DNA from: Bryobacterales bacterium
GTDB lineage: Bacteria; Acidobacteriota; Terriglobia; Bryobacterales; Bryobacteraceae
Length of the DNA stretch: 64,000 nucleotides
NCBI GenBank assembly: GCA_016716385.1
Contig: JADJWL010000010.1
Location: 124,001-188,000 of the forward strand
Direction of reading: 5' to 3'
Below, in pieces: positions 24,477-31,484 of the stretch (within the stretch, counting starts at the first letter, position 1; each line of letters begins with the position of its first letter). The translations under genes were made by a program, and so were the position numbers. Under the pieces are notes generated by a model. The model saw only the letters and a list, made by a program, of their open reading frames with translations. It was not told the DNA's origin and did no database searches.

Positions 24477-26615
24477 ATGCACAAGCGCAGCGGCGGAATG
24501 ATTCCAGCTCTGGCGATCATGGCCGGGATTCTGTTCCCGGGAGTTGTCAGCGCCGATGTTCACAAGCAGTTCAGCCCGTTCTGGACGAGTCTTGAGGACT
24601 GCCAGACGACGATCCGTCTTCACAACAACCTCCTGACCGAAAGTCTCACCGTCAAAGGTGTACTCTACCTCCGGAACGGAACGCCCCTTGAGTTGAACCC
24701 GATCACGATGCCGCCCAAGGGAAGCGCATCGATTCCGGTCAATGAGTTGGTTGTGAACTTGGGGTACAAAGAGCCGCAGTTCGGCGGCGCGGAGTTCTCG
24801 TACGATCGCGAACATGGCGGTGCCCTCGGAGTGGAAACGGAGGTCATCATGGCGGAGCGCCGGGTGGCGTACTCCGTCGAATCCTTTGCGCCGAACCCAG
24901 GGCGTTCGCGTCAGCAGCATGCCGTGTTCTGGCTCCCGACGCGCCAGTCGGAGATCTTTGTCGCGGTGCACAACACTTCGGACGAACCTGTCAGAGTTCT
25001 GCCCGAGATCACAGCCGGACGGAACAGCGCCGCCCTTCCAGCCATCGATTTGGCGCCGCGTGGGTTTGCGTCGTTTCGATTGCCCGGCGCGAACGATGGC
25101 GGCCTCTTCGCGCCTCTGGCGGCGCAGCGGCCCGGGGTCATTGGGGGAATCACCCTGCGTCACCGGGGTGCGGCAGGCGCGGTTGTGGCGACGGGATGGA
25201 TCGATGACAGAGCCATCGGCTATTCGAACATGATGACGTTCACAGACCCAGGGCTTGTCGCTGGCCAGGAGTTGTACGGAACTCAGATCCTGACCGGGCA
25301 GTGGCCTGGACGGCGGCCCGGTAGGGACAACGCTGTGCGCTCCATGCTGTTGGTCAAGAACATGTCGGATATCCCCGTGACCGCGGCAGCCGAGATTTCC
25401 TATGGCGCCGGCTCGGCGGTGTCCGTCACCCCTGTGGCCATGGGAACCATGGCTCCTGGGGCAGTCGGTCATATCGATCTGGCGTTACTCCAGACACGCG
25501 GCGTTCTGCCACGGGACGTGACGGAGATCTCGGTTCGCTTGCGGCACTCCGGACAGTCCGGGGCCTTAATGGCGCGTGCGATCGGCATCTCGAACGACGG
25601 CGACTATGGCTTTTACTCAGCGCTGGAGCATTTCGCTGGTCCTTCGAGAAGCGAAGTCCACTGGACAACGGAGGGCCAGCGGAACTCGCTCGTCACGGTG
25701 GCAAACTTCGGACCTCCGGACAACGTGAAGGTCACGTTGTCCAGCAACCTCGGTCCGCTTCCGCTGGACGCGTTTCGCCTGGAGACGGGAGAATCTAGGA
25801 CCCTGGATCTGCGGGCGGAACTTGCAGCGAAGGGGATTCCGGCTGGAAGCGGCGGCTACTCGGTCAAGGCTGTGCGCGGGCAGGGGCAGTTGGTTGTCAA
25901 GGAGCACATTGTCGATCAGGCGACCGGGTTCGCCATCCCGTTCTACGGGTCCTACGACTATGTGGTGCAACTGCTCATCGATCCATCCAGCGCGGCAACG
26001 ATTGACGTGGACCAGTCGATCAACGTGACGATCCTGCGCAAATGGAGTGACTTTTCGCAGGATCAGGCGCACGGCGCATGGACCGAGGAATCGCCCACGG
26101 GGATTGTTTCGGTCACCGGTTCCTATGCGACCAAGACCATTACCGGAAGCACTGCGGGTTCGACGACGATCGGGGCTGAGTCCTGGGAGATCGTGAACCA
26201 GTTCGGCGCGTGGGGCTATGTGCAGGCGAGTCCGCAGAAGCCGGTCACTGTGAAATGCCTCGTTGGTGTTGATTCTGTCGATGCGCACAACGTTGGCAGC
26301 AGCTCTGGAACGGCCCGGGTGAAGATCCGCAACACGAGTTGCAGTGGCAGCGTGCACGTCCGTTTCACATTGACGGACGTCATAGGAAATTTCGTACCGA
26401 ATTGGGGGGGAGGACCGAATGCAAATCAGATCGAAGTATTCTTGCCCGCAGATGGTACTACAACCTCCTGGCAAACCAAAGGGTTCTCATACTCGGGTTC
26501 GGGCGGTTTCAAGGTTCACGCGTACATCGAACTGTGCAATGGAGGGGATTGCACAGCGGCCAACTTCACACTGAACCCCAGTAGTCTCACGTCGGGTTTA
26601 GTCGAGGCCCCATGA
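24477..26615 (+). CDS. Secreted repeat protein with C-terminal four-cysteine domain (copy A)
   Basis: A 712-aa exported protein: signal segment MIPALAIMAGILFPGVVSA after a short basic start, with an AGGAG ribosome site 8 bases before ATG 24477. Residues about 30-520 contain several similar beta-rich units, each with a stretch like TTIRLHNNLL...VLYLRNGTPLEL...PPKGSASIPVNEL. Others begin EIFVAVHNTSDEPVRV, RSMLLVKNMSDIPVT and SLVTVANFGPPDNVKVTL; they look like Ig/CARDB-type modules. From Cys594 to the end lies a domain of about 115 residues also found in the next two genes, with IRNTSC in the middle and ELCNGGDC near its end. Function unknown; a surface or adhesion role is inference. Base composition looks lower in G+C than in the neighbouring DUF1501 gene. 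Confidence 0.75.
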   Translation: MHKRSGGMIPALAIMAGILFPGVVSADVHKQFSPFWTSLEDCQTTIRLHNNLLTESLTVKGVLYLRNGTPLELNPITMPPKGSASIPVNELVVNLGYKEPQFGGAEFSYDREHGGALGVETEVIMAERRVAYSVESFAPNPGRSRQQHAVFWLPTRQSEIFVAVHNTSDEPVRVLPEITAGRNSAALPAIDLAPRGFASFRLPGANDGGLFAPLAAQRPGVIGGITLRHRGAAGAVVATGWIDDRAIGYSNMMTFTDPGLVAGQELYGTQILTGQWPGRRPGRDNAVRSMLLVKNMSDIPVTAAAEISYGAGSAVSVTPVAMGTMAPGAVGHIDLALLQTRGVLPRDVTEISVRLRHSGQSGALMARAIGISNDGDYGFYSALEHFAGPSRSEVHWTTEGQRNSLVTVANFGPPDNVKVTLSSNLGPLPLDAFRLETGESRTLDLRAELAAKGIPAGSGGYSVKAVRGQGQLVVKEHIVDQATGFAIPFYGSYDYVVQLLIDPSSAATIDVDQSINVTILRKWSDFSQDQAHGAWTEESPTGIVSVTGSYATKTITGSTAGSTTIGAESWEIVNQFGAWGYVQASPQKPVTVKCLVGVDSVDAHNVGSSSGTARVKIRNTSCSGSVHVRFTLTDVIGNFVPNWGGGPNANQIEVFLPADGTTTSWQTKGFSYSGSGGFKVHAYIELCNGGDCTAANFTLNPSSLTSGLVEAP

Positions 26616-26643
26616 TAAGTTGTCGCTTATCCACGCGCGTTTC

Positions 26644-26674
26644 GGAGGACTGCGGGCGGCCGCCGCAGTCCTCC
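26644..26674 (+). terminator. Perfect 12-bp hairpin after the 24477 gene
   Basis: GGAGGACTGCGG (26644-26655) pairs perfectly with CCGCAGTCCTCC (26663-26674) around a 7-base loop. It begins 28 bases after the stop codon and is followed by a weak pyrimidine stretch (GGCTTCCGTTTCC) rather than a true T-run. It probably marks the end of, or protects, the transcript of the gene before it; it could also separate expression of that gene from the next two. Confidence 0.5.
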
Positions 26675-26810
26675 GGCTTCCGTTTCCTGTGCGCTTTGTG
26701 CCGGCGCCAGACAGGCAGGAGCGCGCAACCCGCGTTCCCTTTCTGCCTCTCTCTCGTCGTCGGAGCGTTTCGATAGCGATGGGCGACATGAGTCTTGGAG
26801 AACGAACTCA

Positions 26811-27641
26811 ATGAAGAATTCCTGGTTTATAGGCGCCATACTCGTTCTTGCCGGTCCCGTGCACATTACAGCACAGCGGTCGACCCAGGTTGGAGCCGAT
26901 GGACTCCGGTGCTATTTGGGGATGTCGATGGTTGACTTCCAGGAGGCATCTCCCGATAGTGATGACGGGCTGAGTGTGATCGGGGTGAAACTCGTAAACG
27001 AGAACTGCGAGCAGCAGGTATCGGACGTCACGCTGCAGTTCTCGGCGCTTGCAAGGGATCCGGCAAACGTGATCTGGCCGGACGGGGACAACTCCCTCCT
27101 GGCTTCGGTGCCGCCGAAGGGGAAGGAGTCCATGTACTTTTACAAGAAGGTCAAGACGTCGGGTTCTGGACTTCAAAAAGTGCGCGCCAGGATCACTGAA
27201 TGTGACGGAGGCGAGTGCACGCCGAAGAACGTACGATTGGCGCCCGAGGTTCTGGAGTCGGACCCACTGGACAGCCGGGTCACGTGCACTATGGGACTTG
27301 ATTCCATCTTAATCCGTGGCCCCGCTGTAGCTGGTGCGAGAACGGTCGAATTCCGTATTTTCAATACAAACTGCGATGGGTCTGTCACTGTCGCCCTGGC
27401 AATAGTGGGAGTAGTTGGGAGCGTCTCTGCCATGAGTTGGCCGGATACGAACGTCGTCCGATTACAACTGCCGGCTCGTGGCACGACAAGTCCACGGATA
27501 CCCAAGGAGTTCCGATACTCCGGGGAGGGTGGCTTCAAGATCCGAGCTCAGATTGAATCGTGCAACGGAGGAGATTGCGAAAGCAATGGCTTTATCCTCG
27601 ATCCCGGGCATCTTGTTTCACGGACGTATGACACCGAATGA
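26811..27641 (+). CDS. Secreted protein with two four-cysteine domains (copies B1, B2)
   Basis: A 276-aa protein made of a signal peptide (WFIGAILVLAGPVHITAQ) and two tandem copies of the domain that ends the preceding protein. Copy B1 runs from Cys34 (CYLGMSMVDF) through NENC to ITECDGGEC and APEVLESD. Copy B2 runs from Cys159 (CTMGLDSI) through NTNC to IESCNGGDC and DPGHLVS. Shared landmarks are a central Trp-Pro-Asp (IWPDGDN / SWPDTN), a P-x-[KR]-G turn, SG-x-G before the third Cys, and L-x-P after the fourth. Four Cys per copy suggests two disulfides outside the cytoplasm. I know no named family that fits. The two long-separated copies are diverged, so duplication is not recent. Confidence 0.75.
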   Translation: MKNSWFIGAILVLAGPVHITAQRSTQVGADGLRCYLGMSMVDFQEASPDSDDGLSVIGVKLVNENCEQQVSDVTLQFSALARDPANVIWPDGDNSLLASVPPKGKESMYFYKKVKTSGSGLQKVRARITECDGGECTPKNVRLAPEVLESDPLDSRVTCTMGLDSILIRGPAVAGARTVEFRIFNTNCDGSVTVALAIVGVVGSVSAMSWPDTNVVRLQLPARGTTSPRIPKEFRYSGEGGFKIRAQIESCNGGDCESNGFILDPGHLVSRTYDTE

Positions 27642-27706
27642 CTAGTTCTTGGCCAACGTGTTCAGTCGTGTGCGTGGAAGGGAATGTCGCCTGGGGCTGG
27701 TGAGCG

Positions 27707-28411
27707 ATGCCGCGGTTCTGCAAGTTGCTAATCTTCCTCATCGGATGGGCAGCCGTTGGTGAACCAGGAGCGTCTGGGCAGACTTCGAATGAGGAAGGTA
27801 CCTCGATGCGGTGCTGGATTGGCGTTGCCGCAGTGGATCTCGAGTCCCTGCCTCGCGCGGGCGGCCCCGGTACGGTGTGGAAGGAGCAGACGTTTACTGT
27901 GTCGGGGCGTGGACGGCTTCGGGTTCGAGCGGATCTGCTTCAATGCAATCAAGCTGCTTGCGAGGCGATTGGCATCGGGGTCAGTCCAGCGGAGCGGACT
28001 TCCGGCAGCCGCGACCTGGCGGGCAACGTCGCGTCCGCCGGCGACCAGGAGCGTGAACCGAAGCAGTGCCGGCTCAGCATGAAGCGGGTTGAGATGCCGG
28101 GCACACATGCGCGGGCGAAGTTCGCCAACGAGGACTGCGAAGGGGCGCCACGCGAAGTCCAGATCGCATTCTCGATCCTTCCGCACGGGGGCGATGCGAA
28201 CGCAATCTGGTGGGAGGACAACTTCGTCGTGGCTCCCGTGCCCGTCGCCGGGAAGGAATCCGATTGGATCCGCTGCCCGGTGCGGATCACCGGGAGCGGG
28301 CCGTTCAGGATACGGGCTCGAATCATCCGGTGCGATGACGGGGATTGCCAGTCGCAGGGCGTCGATCTGGCTCCAGGCTTTCTCGACAGCGACCTTCTTT
28401 CAACCGAGTAG
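27707..28411 (+). CDS. Secreted protein with one truncated and one complete four-cysteine domain (copies C1, C2)
   Basis: A 234-aa protein with signal MPRFCKLLIFLIGWAAVGEPGASG. Copy C1 starts at Cys36 (CWIGVAAVDLES) but jumps directly to VWKEQTFTVSGRGRL and LLQCNQAAC. It lacks about 45 residues, including the N-x-x-C segment, so one cysteine is unpaired. Copy C2 starts at Cys121 (CRLSMKRVEM) and is complete: NEDC, AIWWEDN, VPVAGKESD, SGPFRIRARIIRCDDGDC, LAPGFLDSD. The final SDLLSTE resembles the ends of copies A and B2. It lies 65 bases after the two-domain gene and probably shares its transcript. Function unknown. Confidence 0.7.
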   Translation: MPRFCKLLIFLIGWAAVGEPGASGQTSNEEGTSMRCWIGVAAVDLESLPRAGGPGTVWKEQTFTVSGRGRLRVRADLLQCNQAACEAIGIGVSPAERTSGSRDLAGNVASAGDQEREPKQCRLSMKRVEMPGTHARAKFANEDCEGAPREVQIAFSILPHGGDANAIWWEDNFVVAPVPVAGKESDWIRCPVRITGSGPFRIRARIIRCDDGDCQSQGVDLAPGFLDSDLLSTE

Positions 28412-28433
28412 CATTCCTCCATCGCGGCCCGCG

Positions 28434-28475
28434 ATGCCCCACCTGTTACCATCGATCACAAGCCTGACCGTCACG
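28434..28475 (+). repeat. Degenerate direct copy of the DUF1501 3' end
   Basis: Bases 28434-28462 match 23961-23990 at about 25 of 30 positions, including an exact 13-base run CATCGATCACAAG. Bases 28462-28475 then match 24066-24079 exactly for 14 bases (GCCTGACCGTCACG, spanning the DUF1501 stop codon). The 75 bases between the two segments in the left copy are missing in the right copy. The pair flanks the whole cysteine-domain cluster, and the right copy ends two bases before the start of the PIG-L gene. Confidence 0.5.
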
Positions 28476-28477
28476 CC

Positions 28478-28912
28478 ATGTCTGCCATCAAGTTCATTCC
28501 GGTTCTGCTTGCGTTCGTGCTGCCCGCGCTGGCGCAGGGTCCCTTGCGCGGGCCCGGTGCGGCGGAACTGCGGCATCGCATCGACGCGCTGCGCAACACG
28601 GGACGCGTGCTCATGATTGCCGCGCATCCCGACGACGAGAACACGGCGTTCCTCGCCTCCTGCGCGCAGGGGCTCAAACTACGCACGGCGTACCTGTCGC
28701 TGACCCGCGGCGAGGGCGGGCAGAACCTGATCGGCAGCGAACAGGGCGCGGCGCTCGGCGTGATCCGGACACAGGAACTGCTCGCCGCCCGCCGCATCGA
28801 CGGCGCGGAGCAGTTCTTCACCCGCGCGATCGACTTCGGCTTCAGCAAGACGGCCGAGGAAACTCTGGCCGTCTGGGGCAGGAAGAGGTGCTGGGGGACG
28901 TGGTTCAGGTGA
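28478..28912 (+). CDS. PIG-L family deacetylase, N-terminal fragment (frameshifted)
   Basis: This frame encodes a signal peptide (IKFIPVLLAFVLPALAQ) and the first half of a PIG-L/LmbE zinc-dependent N-acetylglucosaminyl deacetylase domain. The zinc motif AHPDDE is at residues 49-54, then LTRGEGGQNLIGSEQG and LGVIRTQELLAARRIDG. After FSKTAEETLAVWG near base 28876 the frame goes wrong (RKRCWGTWFR and stop). The missing continuation, QEEVLGDVVQVIRTFRPDVIVTR, is in the -1 frame and is carried by the next entry. Restoring one G in the run TGGGGCAGG (28873-28880) would join both into one protein of about 822 residues. It is either a pseudogene or a single-base sequencing error. Confidence 0.8.
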   Translation: MSAIKFIPVLLAFVLPALAQGPLRGPGAAELRHRIDALRNTGRVLMIAAHPDDENTAFLASCAQGLKLRTAYLSLTRGEGGQNLIGSEQGAALGVIRTQELLAARRIDGAEQFFTRAIDFGFSKTAEETLAVWGRKRCWGTWFR

Positions 28913-30945
28913 TTCGCACGTTCCGCCCGGACGTGATCGTGACGCGCTTCTCCGGCACGCCGCGCGACGGCCACGGGCACCACCAGGCGTCGGCGCTGCT
29001 GGCGAAGGATGCTTTCGAGGCGGCGGCCGATCCGGCGCGCTTCCCGGATCGGGGACGCCCCTGGAAGACGCGGCGGCTGCTGTGGAACGGCTTTAGTTTC
29101 TCGCGCGCGCAGGAAGAGGAACTCGCCAAAATGCCGGGCGGGCTGCGCGTCGAACTGGGCGCGTTCGACCCGCTGCTCGGCTACTCGTACGGCGAAGTGG
29201 CGGGCATCAGCCGGAGCCAGCACCGCAGCCAGGCGATGGGGTCGGCCGAACGCCGCGGCAGTGTCACGAATTACCTCTTTCCGGTGGCGGGCGAACCAGC
29301 CCGCCGGGACTGGCTGGAGGGCATCGATCTGTCGTGGCGGCGGTATCCCGGGGGCGAAGCAGTGGAGCAGGCGCTGGCCGAAGCGGATCGCGCGTTTTCG
29401 CTGCGGCATCCCGAGCGCGCGTTGCCGGCCCTGGCCGCGGCCTACGATCGGATCGCGGCCCTGAATCACGCGGACCGGCTCGAAGAGGCGGCCGAAGCGC
29501 TGGCGCTTGCGGCGGGGCTCTGGCTGGACGTGAGCGCCGGCGCGGCCGAGGCGTCTCCCGGAGCGACGGTGCGTCTGACGATGCACGCCGTGAGCCGGCT
29601 CGCCTCGGGCGTAGTGGTCGAGCGAGCCGGCATCCTGGGCATGCCTGGCGCTCCCGTGCTGGTGGAGGCCGCGCTGGCTCTCGCGCCGAACCAGGCGGCG
29701 ACGCGAACGGCCGATCTGCGGATCCCCGACTCCGCCGCCTGGACGCAGCCCTTCTGGCTCGTCCGCCCGCCGCGCGGCACGCTGTACGACACGGCGGGGG
29801 AGCAGACCGGTCGCGCGGAAGGCGCCCCGGCGCTCACGGCCGAGTTCGTTCTGCGCGTCGCGGACACGCGTTTCACCATCCGCCGCCCGGTGCGGCACCG
29901 CTACGTGGATGCGGCGCGCGGCGAGCTGGCGCGGCCGTTTGTCGTGGTGCCGCCGGTGTCCACGCGGATTCCGGCGCCTTCGATGCTGTTCCCGGACGCG
30001 CGCCCACGGCCCGTCACGGTGGAGGCGCGGGCGACGGTGGCGGCGGCGGAAGCCGTCCTGCGCCTGCGTGTCCCGGAGGGCTGGCGCGCCGAGCCGTCCG
30101 AGGTGCGGTTCACGGCGAAGGAGCCGGGCGAGCAACGGGCATTCGTGTTCGCCGTGACGCCAGGCGCCGCTTCGGGCGAACTCGCGGTGGAGGGCGCGCA
30201 CGAGGTGATGCGGATCGAGTACGATCACATCCCGCCGCAGACGCTGCAGCCGCGCGCCGCCGCGCGGGCGGTCCGCGCCGACGTGCGGATGAGCGCCCGC
30301 CGCATCGGCTACGTGATGGGGGCGGGCGACGAGGTTCCGGCGGCGCTGCGCCAGATGGGCGCCGAGGTCGAACTGCTTGACGGCGCGGCCCTGGTACACG
30401 GCGACCTCGCGCGCTTCGACGCGATCGTCACCGGCGTGCGCGCGTGGAACAATCGCGCTGACTTGCGCGCCGCGCACCAGCGTCTGAAGGAGTATGCGCA
30501 CGGCGGCGGCACGGTCGTCGTGCAATACAACGTGATGGACGGCGGCCCGTTCGGCCGCGAGACCGGAGCGCTCAAGAACCTGGGGCTGCTGCCGGTGCGC
30601 ATCGGGCGCGATCGCGTGACGGTGGAGGACTCTCCGGTGCGCCTGCTCGACCCGCGGCACCCACTGCTCACGACGCCCAACCGCATCGAGGAACGGGATT
30701 TCGACGGCTGGGTGCAGGAGCGCGGCCTGTACTTCGCGAGCGAGTGGGATCCCGGTTACGAAGCGCCGCTGGAGATGAGCGACCCGGGCGAGGCCCCGCT
30801 CCGCGGTGCGATTCTGGCCGCACGGACCGGCGCGGGTCTGTACATCATCACCCCGTTGAGTTTCTTTCGCCAGTTGCCGGCCGGTGTCCCGGGTGCCTAC
30901 CGCCTGTTTGCCAATCTGGTGAGTGGCGGCAAGCCCGCTCAGTAG
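28888..30945 (+). CDS. PIG-L family deacetylase, C-terminal fragment with ThuA/GATase-like end (frameshifted)
   Basis: A 685-codon continuation of the preceding fragment. It starts inside the PIG-L domain at VLGDVVQVIRTFRPDVIVTR and includes GTPRDGHGHHQAS, with the third zinc-binding His. About 300 residues of beta-rich region follow (LRIPDSAAWTQPFWLV, VRFTAKEPGEQRAFVF), resembling NEW3/CARDB-type modules. The C-terminal 210 residues (RIGYVMGAGDEVPAALRQMGAEVELLD, FDAIVTGVRAWNNRADL, GGGTVVVQYNV) form a ThuA/glutamine-amidotransferase-like domain. The GTG at 28888 is formally a start but has no ribosome site and would give a headless domain, so translation probably begins at 28478 in the intact gene. 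Homologous multidomain PIG-L proteins occur in other Acidobacteriota. Confidence 0.8.
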   Translation: MLGDVVQVIRTFRPDVIVTRFSGTPRDGHGHHQASALLAKDAFEAAADPARFPDRGRPWKTRRLLWNGFSFSRAQEEELAKMPGGLRVELGAFDPLLGYSYGEVAGISRSQHRSQAMGSAERRGSVTNYLFPVAGEPARRDWLEGIDLSWRRYPGGEAVEQALAEADRAFSLRHPERALPALAAAYDRIAALNHADRLEEAAEALALAAGLWLDVSAGAAEASPGATVRLTMHAVSRLASGVVVERAGILGMPGAPVLVEAALALAPNQAATRTADLRIPDSAAWTQPFWLVRPPRGTLYDTAGEQTGRAEGAPALTAEFVLRVADTRFTIRRPVRHRYVDAARGELARPFVVVPPVSTRIPAPSMLFPDARPRPVTVEARATVAAAEAVLRLRVPEGWRAEPSEVRFTAKEPGEQRAFVFAVTPGAASGELAVEGAHEVMRIEYDHIPPQTLQPRAAARAVRADVRMSARRIGYVMGAGDEVPAALRQMGAEVELLDGAALVHGDLARFDAIVTGVRAWNNRADLRAAHQRLKEYAHGGGTVVVQYNVMDGGPFGRETGALKNLGLLPVRIGRDRVTVEDSPVRLLDPRHPLLTTPNRIEERDFDGWVQERGLYFASEWDPGYEAPLEMSDPGEAPLRGAILAARTGAGLYIITPLSFFRQLPAGVPGAYRLFANLVSGGKPAQ

Positions 30946-30962
30946 TTGTATACGATCAAGAT

Positions 30963-31472
30963 ATGCAAACGACGCTGTTGTCCGTGGAGGAGTATCTCGC
31001 GTCGCACTACCGTCCCGACTGCGACTATGTGGACGGTGAGCTGGAGGAACGCAACGTGGGAGAACGCGATCACAGTTTCGTGCAGGCGGCTCTGATCAAG
31101 TACTTCGCTCCCCTGGAGCAGTCCCTGCGCCTGCACGTGTTTCCCGAACTTCGTGTGCGCGTTGGGCCGAAGCGCTTCCGCGTCCCCGATATTTGCGTCG
31201 TCCTCGGCGACTTTCCATCGGAGCAGGTGCTGACCCAGCCACCGTTCCTCTGTGTCGAGATCCTCTCGCCAAGCGACACGCTCGATCGGCTGCAGGAGCG
31301 CATCGACGACTATCTCGCCATGGGAGTCCTTTGCGTCTGGCTGCTGAACCCGCGCACCCGCCGCGGATGGGTCTATACCGGCGAGGGTTCGCGCGAGGCC
31401 AAGGATGGCATTCTGCACACGGCCAATCCCGATCTCGCCGTGCCTCTCGCGGCGCTGTTTCCCGCTGACTGA
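30963..31472 (+). CDS. Uma2-family (DUF820) putative endonuclease
   Basis: A 169-aa cytosolic protein of the Uma2 family, which has a PD-(D/E)xK nuclease fold. Visible motifs are LSVEEYLASHYRPDCDYVDGELEE (first acidic residue), ELRVRVGPKRFRVPDICVV (the PD), and FLCVEILSPSDTLDRLQERIDDYLAMGV (the E-x-[VIL]-SP motif and following helix). The family is greatly expanded in cyanobacteria and Acidobacteriota. Its members are probably domesticated nucleases whose cellular role is unsettled. It begins 17 bases after the PIG-L gene and ends 12 bases before a convergent stop. ATG 30963 starts the conserved MQTTLLSVEEYL; the frame is open upstream but belongs to the PIG-L gene region. Confidence 0.9.
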   Translation: MQTTLLSVEEYLASHYRPDCDYVDGELEERNVGERDHSFVQAALIKYFAPLEQSLRLHVFPELRVRVGPKRFRVPDICVVLGDFPSEQVLTQPPFLCVEILSPSDTLDRLQERIDDYLAMGVLCVWLLNPRTRRGWVYTGEGSREAKDGILHTANPDLAVPLAALFPAD

Positions 31473-31484
31473 ACAGTGCGAATC

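Noticed and set aside
24165..25472. - strand open frame of 435 codons opposite the first cysteine-domain gene
   Set aside because: The + strand frame has a signal peptide, ribosome site and domain repeats; the antisense has none.
24072..28477. Mobile element with integrase or transposase in the cysteine-domain island
   Set aside because: No recombinase, terminal inverted repeat or tRNA target was found; only the imperfect flanking repeat supports insertion.
28471..30660. Long - strand open frame (729 codons) opposite PIG-L
   Set aside because: Composition is typical of an antisense shadow; the + strand carries clear domain motifs throughout.
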